Shown here: in pieces, positions 23,761 to 35,713 of the stretch | How the letters are laid out: every line of letters begins with the position of its first letter | How positions within the stretch are numbered: position 1 is the first letter of the stretch | From: Halictus rubicundus | Lineage: Eukaryota; Arthropoda; Insecta; Hymenoptera; Halictidae | Assembly: GCF_050948215.1 (NCBI RefSeq) | Contig: NC_135164.1 | Location: 6,019,116-6,083,115 of the forward strand | Direction: 5' to 3' | DNA length: 64,000 nt | Made by a program: the position numbers and the translations under genes | The notes under the pieces: model-generated | The model's database searches: none | What the model saw: only the letters and a program-made list of their open reading frames with translations | Told to the model about the DNA's origin: nothing

Positions 23761-25940
23761 AAGGAGTATAGTAAATTCGATGAATAATTTAAAAAATCAA
23801 ATACTCACTTGGAAACAGCGTAACCGTAGGACAGATAAATTTACGAGACGTGTTGTAGTTTTGATTCTCTCTGCCGCCCGATTCATCGGGCACCCTCTGT
23901 AAAATTCAGATTGGCAGTGACGCGACACCTATCGGCTCGCGCCCCCGCAGTTTTGTTATTTTTTCACGGCTCCGCCGGTTTTTTTTTTTCGTGTGTGTTC
24001 TTTTTCCCGTTTTGTTTCGCGTAAACGCGACAGGTAGTTGAATTTTATGGCTTATTTTTATCGCGGCGATCTGCGGAGAGAGTTAAACGAAACGTAGTGA
24101 GTTATTTTCGCGGTGTTTCGCCGCGATGCGATGAAGCGGTCCTCCGTTTTACGGTGAATCGATACCGCGCCCATATTCCACGATTATACAAGTTTATCGA
24201 GACGAAGAGAGATCGCCCAGTTATAAATTCTGCCGGGGCTTTTTGGGAACCGATCGATCGCGAGGAGATGACCCGTTCGCATCTGCCCGCCCGCGTCGAT
24301 AATCGATATTAAAATTAGTCCGACTCCGTAACAGAAACACTCCCGTCCCGTTCGTTTCAATTTTGTAAACCGTTCGCCAGAATTATTCATTCGTACCTAT
24401 TTCGAATATTGATTTCAGAAATCGTAACAACCTATTTAATAAATCAGAAACTCAGAAGTTCAGGTTCCTCTGATATTAATTGCCATTTCAATCCCGATGC
24501 CCTATGCAAATCATAAGAAAAAAATATGTAAAAACTAATTTTTAAGTCATACAAAAATGTAAACGTATGTGAATGTAAAATGTAAAATAATTCCTTGTAG
24601 CTTGCTGGATAGAAAGTAGAATAGAAAATTGATGCAGCTTGTTTGAAGAACAGTAACACGAGAAGTAATAAAAACTGAATACTTCTCCTTGCTATTCTTT
24701 CAGATTATTGATAGCGGTTTTTTTAATGGCAACGGTAGTTTTTTCATTGGCATATTGTCGGAGCTGTTTGGAGCGGATTTCGTTCGGTGCAACAAATTCG
24801 TACGATGACGCGGATGAATTTAATCCATTCTGCCCGTTCGATACAACACAATGGACTTTCCTGAATTATTGATCGACTTTTGTGGACGCAGTGCAGTATT
24901 TTTCTAACCGAACCGGAAGATCATCGACCTGTTGAAGCAATTTCGAATCCGTGCACGCGACGACGGCGGACGCGACTTGATTTACTTGTGCTGGCAATTA
25001 CGTCAATTGCGGCACAGAGTGTTGTAAAATCGGTAGGGGGCCAGAACGATACTCAACGGTTCCGCACTCCCACATTCCGGACAAGTAAACGGAATTTATA
25101 GGCTACGTTAAGGGCCCCGGGTAATTTGCGAGCCATACATGCTTGGTCGATCGAAAATAACTCGACGCGTTCGATCATGCGAGCCTTGACACTCCGTTCG
25201 AATTGACAACGAGCGAAATAACACTTCTCTTAAGCTTTATTTATGAAACAGCTCACCGATGCTAGACGCCAACGTTAATAACAATTCTTCTCAGCGATGT
25301 GTAAGTTGTAAATTTATGTGTCTGTGAATTTTTGAAATTTCAGCGGGCCTCTAATGACCGCGAAATAGAACGATCCACTTTAAACGTCTCAAGCAACTGT
25401 CTCTCCTATATAAGTCACCCCGATCGCGTAATTGCAACGCTGTTCGCAATTAACATGAATTGCGAATAACTTTTACCTGAGGTCAGATCTACGCGGAGAT
25501 GGTAAATAGTTGCATAGATCGCTATCTCCCACTGACGCTGGCAACATGAAAAACGCGAGGCTCGCGCCTCGAGTCAGGGGTTAATTGACAGTATAGACAA
25601 CGCAAAACAATTACCGTCAATTACAGAAACTTTGTTGCGCTGCGCCAGCTATGCGCGCTGGGTAAATTACGAGACACCTAAATGTCACTATTAACACCGC
25701 GTAGAACAACATTGTAATTAGCAACGTGTTCGGTACATATTTTTCAAAATCACCGACCGAAGGACCTATAAGCGTCATCTTCTTGCGCTATCTTATATTT
25801 TATGCTCTTCAGTGACTATTTCACATTACTTTATGAAAATAACAAGAACGTGCTGCCTAAAATTTTAGCCATATCTTTTTTAATAACATATACCCAAAGA
25901 AATATATTTGTAGAATAATTCCTGATGGATGTATCTTTAG
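23761..25940. other. No recognisable gene; enhancer-like patches
   Basis: 23930-24330 and 25560-25700 are mosaic CpG/AATT-rich and look like conserved non-coding DNA. A 12-bp inverted repeat (taattgacagta ... taccgtcaatta, one mismatch) lies at 25582-25623. Confidence 0.4.
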
Positions 25941-25944
25941 AATC

Positions 25945-26003
25945 TTAATAATTGCAAATTAAAAATATCACAACCCGTCATTCCGGGTCCCGTAAACCTA
26001 GTG
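25945..26003 (-). mobile_element. Solo end of the TTTACGGGACC element
   Basis: aacccgtcattccgggtccc followed by gtaaacctagtg and TTAA (26004-26007) is, on the minus strand, TTAACACTAGGTTTACGGGACCC, the end seen again at 52685-52905. No matching left end was found nearby. Confidence 0.5.
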
Positions 26004-26007
26004 TTAA

Positions 26008-28350
26008 GCTTGACATGTAAAATTTATGTTACTATAGTGCTGGAACGAAAACTATCTTGCTGAGCCATGTTACTTCTCTTTCTTTCTTTCTCTGTTAGTT
26101 CTCTTTTGTAATATGGTGCCGAATGCTGTTTTTAATGTTGCGTATTTTAAAAGAGTAGGCTCGCATGCTTGGTGCACAACAATGTTAAATATTCGAAATG
26201 TGTCATCCATTACTGACCTTGTGTGACCTTGAAAGTCATTGTCTCGTACACGAATGAATTTTTCTTGACATATGATTGTCTTTCATATGGCATAAGGCAA
26301 TATAATATAATATTTCATTAAAAAAATTGAAGGTTACCTTCTGTTCTGAAAAGGTAATGCAGACACAATAATATGACGTACGCCATTACGTAGCTTGCAA
26401 AGGGCAGTGTTACTGCATCCTCTGTCATGTTTCTTCTAATATTTATTATTTGCGAGAAACAACGCGAACGCCCTGTATAGGTATAAATTTTTCGAAAAGA
26501 AAATGTTCAATATCACCGGCGCTATAAGGGTTGAAGAGGGAAAGAGGAAGATGATAGGTAGAGAAATGATGATGATCTTTTGGACTTTCGGAGGAAAAAA
26601 TTCCGGAGGGTCCTGAGGAGGATCGAGAATCTCGTTCGAGATCGTTGTTCTTGTTCGTTCCGCCCACGCGTCCACCGGATTCGACTGTTATTCGGCCTCG
26701 CGGGCACGTTCTCGGTTCCCCGATTACGCGAGCGTGGGTGCAGGTGCAGATAGCGGTGCAACGGTGCACCGCGGCGGTCATCGTGCAGAAAGAAGAAGAT
26801 CGCGGGACGATCGAAAGTGAGCGGAACAAGGTCCCCCCCGATCCAGCGATCCATGAAGCCCCCTAGGATGCAAGGAGCGTGTTGTAAGTCTCCGTCATGC
26901 TCCATAAATCCCACCCTCGATATTGCTTGTCCTCGGTTACGTGCGTCCGCTTACGTATACGTTCGCCACGGATGCTTTTCCGCTGTTACCAGCGTTTAGG
27001 CTTCCTTGACGGGGTAGGGACGCGGGGGAAGAAAAGAAAAAACTGCCGAGAGGAAACATCGGCCGAACGAACAGGACGAGACAGGAGACAGATAAGGAGG
27101 CAGAGCGAGTATTTTGATCTGCTGACAGACACGCTCCATAAACCGCCTCATCTGCCGCGCCGGAAACCTTGGATCGATCGTTTCTGATCTCCTCCACGCA
27201 TTCGCGGTGATCATCCGCACGGATATTCAGCCAATTTGAATCTACTAGCTGCCCTGACCGGTCCGCCAATATTCCCTCACCAGAGAGAGAGAGTCGCATC
27301 TCTACTTATAATTAAACCACGGTCTTTCATGCGTTTAATGCTTTCGCGAATTTTTTTCCAAACACCAATCAACGTTTACGGCCTCCTCCGTAAGGATCCG
27401 GACACTCACGGATTTCCTGATTTAGCATAAACCTCGTCGGAGTTTGGTTTCTCTCGCGGATTTATTACGTTGTCTCATAATATTCACGTTACATTCAGAA
27501 GCCAATCAATGTAAATCGAAGTTTCCCATGCTGTTTTATGCGAACCATGAGGGCATAGCTTTAGGAAAGAAAAAAGAAAATTTGTTTGTTCGACGTCCCG
27601 TTTACGAGAAAAACGAATTTAAAGATCAGGCGGGCTCGCGTGCTTTAGTATATGCAAGAAGTAGAATCGGTACGCAGTGATCAGACGCACGCGTATTCTC
27701 CGAATTTTCAAATCCGATCTACTCGAAAACGCAGTGTCAAATGAAAAATTTGATTCTTTCTGTTCGACTCGTTTTTGTACGCGGGACACCCTGTATAAAT
27801 GTTTCCGGTGCTCTCGTCAAGCCATCGGCTCATTCAAGATAAAATATAGCGAGACAAGATTATTCTGCGTTATTTTTAAGAATATTATCAAATTGTTTGT
27901 CCAAGAGAAACGCTTTTCGGACGCTTTCTTCAGCGGGACACGCAAGCAACTATATTCCCGGGGATATGATAAATGAACCGTCGGTAACCACGCCGGAATG
28001 CGGCGACATCCGGTCAAATAATCACGAGATAATTACTTTCCTGCACAAGGTTCATCGAAACCGTTCGCAAGCCGGATCTCCTGTTCCCGCGGGATCGGCA
28101 AGGATTCATAAGCGGACGGTCGCGTTCAACCGCAGGCAGGAACGGTCTTTCGTGGCTCCGAATATCTGGCTTAGTGGTTTCCACCAGGAAAATTTTACCC
28201 CATTTTCCGGAACAATTCCCGTTTCGAGATTTTCCTTGAGAACATTCCTTTAAGTTCACCTACCGACGCAATGCAAACGATTTGTCTGCGATATTCTGTC
28301 TTGCAGCTGTGAAAATGATAAATATGATCTCAATGGAAACGAAAAATTCG
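26008..28350. other. No recognisable gene
   Basis: AT-rich to 26430, CpG-rich 26440-27260, mixed afterwards. Single Tc1/mariner-like end words (ccctgtata) occur at 26471 and 27790. Frames up to 130 codons at 26446-26914 (minus) overlap each other and match nothing known. Confidence 0.4.
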
Positions 28351-28351
28351 T

Positions 28352-28411
28352 GGAGATAATTCCGCGACGTTTATCATCCACGCCTTGGCGACATATATAG
28401 AGAAATCACTG
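28352..28411 (+). mobile_element. MITE, CAGTGA family, right-end fragment
   Basis: ggagataattccgcgacgtt then tatcatccacgccttggcga and catatatagagaaatcactg match the right third of copy 1. The left part is absent. Confidence 0.75.
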
Positions 28412-30800
28412 TGTATCTACTGGCGATTATTTCATTTTGCAAACATATTATCCATGGTTAAGAATTTTTTAACAGATCCTCCAACGCGTTTGGAGCCACT
28501 TATTTGAATTTTGTAAAAACAAAACAGCTTTTCCATTGCAGCACTATTAACGAATATTAATTTATCGCATATTTGTAACACATTCTAAATCGTTCGATTA
28601 AATTTCGCGGAGGTGAAGTAGTCTATTTATCGCGGCTGCTCCTTTAATTGCGGTTATTGCAGCTAACGACGAATACTAGTTTATAGTATATTTAAAATAC
28701 GTTCAAAGGCGTCTGCTTGAATTTCGCAAAAAGCGAATCAGCTTCTTTATCGCATTCTTCGGTTGTGGATTCGCAGCAGCCAACCGTAAACGGCAAATTC
28801 AGTCGCGAATTACTTCGTTAGGTGCGGGCACGGCTATGGGAAAATCCAGTCGGCGGAGACTAAATGGAAAATCGCGTTATTTTTCGCCGGCGCGCATTCA
28901 TATTAATGAAACAAACACGCTCGAAAAGCGCGACGCAGCCAATGGCGTCTCTGTTTGAACGCGCGGTGCCGAACACCGGGGCGATTTATTATTTCCGTTT
29001 GTTGCGCCGCGGAAAAACGCGGCGAAAGGTTAAAATCATTTTAATTTATACCGCGGGGCAATTCCACTCGACAGGTAAACGCGTAATTAGCTATCGACCG
29101 GCGAGGCTGGTGGCGGGAGAAAAAAATCCCAGCGAACCGGCAGCGACGGCGGTGGCGGCAGAGCCAGACCTGCCCGCCGCGGTTTTCTGCCAAATAATAT
29201 CCAGAAACGTGCCAGGTATATATGGCTTTCCTAATTAATGCCGGCCACCAAAGTGCCGCGAGCCGAGCCAATTAACTGCGATCGCATGCGCGCGGCTCCC
29301 TTTCCATTAATTGGAAGAAAACACATCATTTCCCAATTAATCGACGCGACGGAAACGCCCGTTCATTACGCTCGTCAGGCTTCCCTATGTAAATGATATT
29401 ACCGAACAATGCTATCCGTTTTTCTTTTTTTCTCTTTTTTCATCTGTGAAATACAAAACTTTTCACACGACGCATCCCGAACACTGTGGCTCCGAGCCGA
29501 TACCAGGCTGTTAAATAAACGGAGAAATCAATAAATGTTACATTACTGAGCTTCATTATCTTACCACCGATCGAACAGTAATTCAATAAGTTTCTTTGAA
29601 AAGAAAATATATTTTAAACGTCCGTTAAATAACGAAGTTCAAGATTGAGAGAATAAATGCATTATGATTAATTAAATGCGTTCAGATTTAGAATTAAATA
29701 CATTTCTTTTGAAAAACAATATTTTTCCAAAGGTGAGTTTTCTGCTTTCACAGCGAAGAGCATTATTGTTGTTTCAAGGACAAGGAACAGGCTCCTAACA
29801 CAGAAGAATGTTCTTTATTTATGAAAAAAGTGGACAGAAAGTATTAAATAGTTTCGTCAGAGCATCGAGAAGAAGAATAGCAATTTTTTCACTAAAAAAT
29901 GGTATCCACGTAATGCTCATCCTCAAATATATTGTTTGAACTTCTATTTATATTATTAGTCGAAAGTGATGGACTTTTAGAAAGCAATAAAAATTCAACA
30001 AGCATAAAAAAATTTCAAGATTCCAGGACAAGATTTCCAAATTAATTTTTATCATAATATATGTATTTCTATTCGAATAAACTAATACTCGTCATAACTT
30101 CTATAGGGTGTACAAGGGTTGAGGTATCAAATTATTGGGTGTAGAAATTAACTCATGGCCCTCACAATTAACCAATAGTAACGTTGTTTTAAATTCAAAT
30201 TTCATGATCACTTGTTTGCAAGATTCAGCGATATTTTTAACACTTGAATGTATTTTAGTAGTAACGTGGAAAAAAAGCCTTGAATTAATTTGGACATCCA
30301 CTTAGCTTCCCCGTTCCGGCTGCGCCGATTACAATAAATTATTTTGATTTTATGGGATCGTTTAAGGTTGACAGCGCATTCGGCAGTCAATGCGTCGAAA
30401 ATTATGCTCCCGGTCGGCAAATTTGAAGCAGGCAAAGTGCTTGCGCAACGAGCATAACACATTGGCCAGTCGGCTCGACCATTTTCCCTCGGCGGTTGAT
30501 TAAAATTGAAAACTACGCGGAGCAAACGCTGCGACACCTGCACAAATCTACATACTGGATCGACGGGTGCGTGTCTAACCCGTCCTCGCGAGTTGATACG
30601 CGAGGCGTTGCCTCTGTAAGCGTTCGCTGCTCGCCTCGTCCACGTGTGCTCGCGTGCTGCCTTCAAATCGCCTGAATTCGCGATCCTACGACTATTGCCG
30701 AGCAGTTTCTACCACCAGTTGGTGAAGTCACGTTGGAATTCGGTGTACCGATGTGTTCGACACACTAAATTCCCGCGGTCCTCGAAGAACGAAAATATTC
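28412..30800. other. No recognisable gene; enhancer-like block near 28.8-29.4 kb
   Basis: 28800-29400 alternates CpG-rich words with aattaat, attaattgg and caattaa cores, as in insect conserved non-coding elements; see findings. 29400-30300 is AT-rich and featureless. 30300-30720 is CpG-rich with a 152-codon minus frame of no known family. Confidence 0.45.
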
Positions 30801-31140
30801 GGTTGTCCGGAAAGTTCGTGCCGATTTTTAAGGGAAACTGAAACCCAGTTAAATTTCTATATACGTTTATTGAATCATTTTAAGTGCCATTTTGTTCCAT
30901 AATCTTTTCCCATCCTCCACGCAACTTGCGTTTTTCGGCGAAAAACTTTTAAATATGATTTTTTACGTCCACCAAAGAGTTAATGTTTTTGTCATTATCT
31001 GAATTTTGTGTTCACCTAAAGAGATAAAAATCTGAGGGTGTAATGTCCTGTTTAATGGGGTAGCACATCCCAACCAAGCTCCAACAGCTTTTGGAAGAAA
31101 AAAGCATCAAATGGCTATAATGCACTCTGTTTCCTTCCAT
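30801..31140 (-). pseudogene. Mariner transposase relic (C-terminal part)
   Basis: Read on the minus strand, 31090-31055 gives KLLELGWDVLPH, then TPSDFYLFR in another frame just downstream, and GGWEKIMEQNGT before a stop near 30890. These correspond in order to the mariner C-terminal region: the LGWxVLPHPPYSPDLAPSDYHLF block that carries the last catalytic Asp, and the closing RWxKVxxxxGxY. Frameshifts and internal stops separate the blocks, and the N-terminal part with the helix-turn-helix and first Asp is missing. The outer boundary near 30801 (ggttgtccggaaagttcgtg) resembles a mariner end. It is inactive. Confidence 0.85.
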
Positions 31141-33566
31141 ATTTAAGAGCGTATAAAACTAAATAAAAATTAATGTATCCTAATCAAACTTTTTTCTAAA
31201 AATGCCTGAAATATCACCTTTCAGACTATGTACACACACCGTTTGTGTTCAATCATTCTGACATATTCAGACCTATCCTAATACCACCCGATACTTGCAG
31301 CCATTCTCACTTGTGAACGGTTCACAAATATTCACAATCGATTCTTGAAAAATCTCTAAAAATGAAGTGAGCATCTACAATTTGTTCGTCTGTATTTCGT
31401 CTTAGTCCCTCTTAATTCCTCTCGCAAGAACGTAGGGAAATTTCGTTTATTTCGTAATAGTGGCAATTTGTTTTGCGGTGTTTAATTTACAAAAATTTAG
31501 TGGCACCTGTTGACACGCGAAAAATAATTCGATTTGACTGCAGTGACACAAAACATTGCGATTGGGAGAAAAAATATGTTATATACTTATCCGTGATTAA
31601 AAAGTTAAAAATAAAAATATTGTAAATTGAGAAGAGTGCACCACGTTATGGACAAAGTCTTTAAGAGACTGTAAAAATTAGAAAAGCGTCCGGTTTGGTA
31701 TAGCTAATATGATATAATTAATTTTGGAAAAAATACGTGTGCCGAAAGCAAGTAGAATTTGAGTCGTGAAATCATTTAAAAGAACACAGTTTCAAGATAC
31801 GACGAGTGTGTCAGTATAAACGATCTATAACGTCGTTATATTTTCGAATGCGACTGTAAAATTTGGTGAGCATATTTTTTAATTAGATATGACGCTAATG
31901 TTTGGTATAAGGAAAACCGGCTCTAATCGCTGCTCTAATCGCGCCACGAGGAACGCTGAATCAACCAGTGCACCGACATAAATGGTCCGCCGCGAGCGGA
32001 GCGACAATTAAGCATTTCTCCGTATTCCGTCAAGTACGCTTATTAATAAACATTACTTCACCCGGCGCATAAATTATTTAGCATGACTGTTATTGCACCC
32101 GTTTAGCACATCTTTAAGGCGATCGGCAACCGCGTGAATCATCGAAAACCGAGAGTCTCCAAACGTCTAAGAATACGAATGACTCGACACGCTGGTGTAA
32201 CGTCCATCAGGGAATCAACGGTTTCGTGTAAACGATCATCGTTCGAATCGGTTAACTTCGTCGAACTGGCGGGTTCGAAATCGTTGGAAAATATTGGACT
32301 GTATAAATAATATAAAAGGTGCGCAGATGGTATCGTGGAAGCGGTGTCGCTGACAATTTGATACAAAATATTTTATTATCACACGCCGAGGTCGTTCCGA
32401 GACGATATCTGTTGCGAACAGGTTCGTGTCGCAGTCGGCACGAAAATCGTAAACGCGAGGGCTCGCGTTGTTCGAAGGAACGTTCGCCGAGGCATTAAAA
32501 ATCTAGACCATAATGAGACTGGCGAACCTTAGCAAAGTTAACGACTAATAAACAGTGCGTAACAACTTCTTAACGAATATCATTGTAACCGGACGTTTAT
32601 TGCTCTTGTGCGAATGCCAGCCCGTTTTATAGCAGTCGTTCCCAACACGGCGAAGCTTTTAACACGTCGTTAACAAATTAAGAGTGAAAGTTTATTAATA
32701 GAACGACCGTCATCAAGGATACTCGCAATTAGCGTTATACTTGGGGGCATTAAATTACAGAGAATTCGATAAAACGCGTCGTGAACGCGTCTCGAAACAC
32801 TTTCCGTCGACGAACGGGCCACATCGGCGTGCCTATAGTGTCCCCTATAGTTCGCGGTCTGACCGATCATCTCGTCCGTTACGAAACGTTCACGTTTGTC
32901 ATCGATAATGGCCGATTGTTAAACATAACCGTTCGTAATCAACGTGGAATTCTGATTATGCGATAGAACACCAAGATTCCAGCCGTGGCAGCCATGCAAT
33001 CAAGCCTTTAGGTAGTCATAGATAGTCATCAGTCTTTTAGCCGGAGACAAACAGAACGATCTTTTCTATTCCCATGTATGACGTGATTCGACAGTCATTT
33101 GGCGACCGTTTAACCAAATGTCAAACCTCCTACGTCCTTCTAATTGGTTTAATCGTGTAACCACAGGTAACGTGCGCCGGGAATTCCTCAGAGGGTAGCT
33201 GCTCCTCGACCGTTAACGATCGATCATTAACTCCTATGCCTGTGCACGATGATTTCCCGAAAATTCTTCCATCATGCTTCCAATTTTCATTCGATTCTTA
33301 CACTACGTTTACGGGTTCTCAAAGTCTTCGTCATTGAGTCGAAATTCCAGTGCCAGCGACAATTAAATATTTCCATTATCGTATTCCATCTGTTTCTAAA
33401 CAATTACATCTCAATAATTCTTACACTGCACGATTTAATTTCCGGCTTCCCATCTTTTCTCGTACTTCATTATAAAGATTTTTAGTTCACATAGAGATCC
33501 ACAGATTAGGCCTTGAAGCACGAACGATTCAAGAAGACCAAAACTTTTGCGTACACCTATTAGAAT
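31141..33566. other. No recognisable gene
   Basis: AT-rich 31140-31910, then CpG/AATT mosaic (31920-33200) that looks like non-coding regulatory or intronic DNA. No frame of note. Confidence 0.45.
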
Positions 33567-33568
33567 TA

Positions 33569-33729
33569 CAGTGAACTCTCGAAATATGTCAACAACACGG
33601 GTCTTGCCAGCGTCATGTATCGTCCAGGAGACATACCCGAGCCGTGTTATGTTTACACTCCGCGGTAGCGGGCATAATTCCGCGACGTTTGTCATCCAGG
33701 CCTTGGCGACATATAACGAGAAATCACTG
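33569..33729 (+). mobile_element. MITE, CAGTGA family, full copy 2
   Basis: 161 bp, flanked by TA at 33567-33568 and 33730-33731. Close to copy 1 (tcttgccagcgtcatgtatc, caggagacatacccgag, attccgcgacgtttgtcatc) but with about 33 bases of the middle missing. Confidence 0.8.
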
Positions 33730-33731
33730 TA

Positions 33732-35660
33732 CTCCTTAGCACTTGCACGGCGACGCCGAGGCGTCACTAAAACTGTCTATATTCGATGTATATTAAGCAG
33801 TATACCTGATATTCAAAATATGCGTAAAGTGAACAAAATCACGTGAATATTTGATTTTGGAGTTGAAGGAGAGAAAGAAAAATTTCTATATCGTGGTCAG
33901 GCTGCGGAAATCAGGCGTCCCATGCTGCAAACGTTCAAAGTTTCCACGAGTTTACTCTTCAGGGTAAACGGCCTCGAAGAATAAGGGATCTGTGACGCGA
34001 GTCCCCGAAATCGTGCGGGTACGAGACGAGGAGAGGGAGAGAGAGAGAGAGAGAGAGGAGGGGAGGGGGAGAGATAGAGCCGGGCAAGGAACTCTCCGGT
34101 GATGATACGCTGAGGACATCAGGTGGTATCGACAACCGATGTACAACTGTAACGCGCTTGACATGTGCGAACTGCAAGTGAACAATTACTAGCATGCGAG
34201 GGCACGCGCGCGCGGCTGGCGCGGCGTAAAAATAAAAACGCGTGGCCGACGGTGGAATCCACGCGAAAAAGCGTGAACACGCCATCACCGGATGCACTTA
34301 CCCCTTTCGCAGATTAATGGCCACCTTTGCGACTAGTCCGATGACCCCTTGCCAGGTTGACAGAAAGCGTTACAGCCCCGGTCAACGAACCCCGCGGGAC
34401 GCTCGCGCCGCCATCGACGTCGTCGACGTCGTCGTCGTCGCTTCGACGACCTCCGATTTTCGTCCCGGGACGTTTAGCGGCGTCGCTTACATAATGATTC
34501 CGTCGCGCTGCGTTCGTCCATGTCCAGCCAACTGTCACTGGCCCGGGCGGTCACCTTAACGCGATCATTTTCGTTATTGTCACCGGGCCCGGTGAGTAGG
34601 TGTCAGGTGATGGGACACGGGCGACGCCGGTCGTTGAACCGTGAGCATGCTCGCTCAAGCTGTACCCGAAACCATGACAGCAGGACGAACAACGAGGACC
34701 AGCGGCGCAACAAGTTTTAAAAAGCTAAAGTATCTTGGTAGTAGGTTGCTGGGAAGTTTAGTCGCCGCTGAGGCTCTACGTTGGACTAATTGCAACCCTT
34801 CCGAGGGGGTTGATGATCCGCGGGAAACTTCAATTGAAGAATTTTTGGACACCATCAATTCCCTGGATAATCACAACGGAGGTACTTTCGGACATTGTGA
34901 AATTTCAAATTTTTCTTACGGGTTTAATCCCTTCCACTTCGTGGAAGTTTCTCTTCTTCGTTATATTGAGTTGTAATATAAAGTCGTTTAGTTGCAAATG
35001 GTACTACTGATGAGGAATCAAATGGTGTATATGATCAGTAGAGTGTGGATTTTATATGTTTACGATAAACATGGCAAGGCGAAGTAGCAAACTGTAAAAC
35101 TACTAGAAGAATTTAAGAACATTATCAAATTCTTTTCAATCTATTAATATTATTAAACGAAGAAATACATATTTGTTAAGCGTTCGAGGACTTAAAGTTA
35201 CCAGAAACTAATTTAATTGTCGTTGCAACTATTTTTATATTTTTATTTCCCCAGAATTGAAGTTATGAAGAAAATATTAAAAATATTTTAAAAATTCTAG
35301 TCCTCTAAGGGTTGAACTTTTGTTTCTTGCTACTGATTTAGAAAATTTCTATTTTGCCTGGGGATCCACAGCCTAGTGATTGATAGACATTGTTTTGTAG
35401 ACTTGTAGGAATTAATTGGGGTGACTATACAGGCTATAAACGAAGTGGTGATGGTATCAGAATTTTTTATTTGAATCTTCGTTTAGAGAATTTGTTGCTT
35501 CGATGTTTAAACGGGATTTTGCTTATAAAAAGAATGTGATTGTAGCTATTCTTCGATCCTAATAAGAAGCGAGGATACCCCGAAAACCAACCCTTTCCGA
35601 CCCACCACCCCCTATGTGCTTGCGCGCGATCGTTTAACGATCCGCGGCCATTTTGAGCAC
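33732..35660. other. No recognisable gene
   Basis: CpG-rich 33950-34720, with a (GA)n tract at 34036-34059 and a gacgtc/gtcgtc run near 34410-34440. A 111-codon plus-strand frame at 34641-34976 is acidic towards its end but unrecognised. A donor-like cg|gtgagt lies at 34592. AT-rich from 34980. Confidence 0.4.
34036..34059. repeat. (GA)n microsatellite
   Basis: Twelve GA dinucleotides followed by G-rich purine sequence to 34075. Confidence 0.9.
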
Positions 35661-35662
35661 AT

Positions 35663-35710
<48 letters not shown>
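35663..35710. repeat. (GGCGTC)8 hexamer microsatellite
   Basis: Eight perfect GGCGTC units immediately after AT, so that ATG GCG TCG... reads Met followed by Ala-Ser pairs, then LVTSPLDCAAYP and a stop. The context gagcacATGG is a fair start context and gcggccattttg precedes it. This could be a 5' end of a gene, but no downstream exon was identified. Other frames give poly-Arg. Confidence 0.95.

Positions 35711-35713
<3 letters not shown>

Noticed and set aside
26446..27299. Overlapping minus-strand frames of 120-130 codons
   Set aside because: Three frames overlap in a CpG-rich stretch with few stops; no family resemblance and no splice context.
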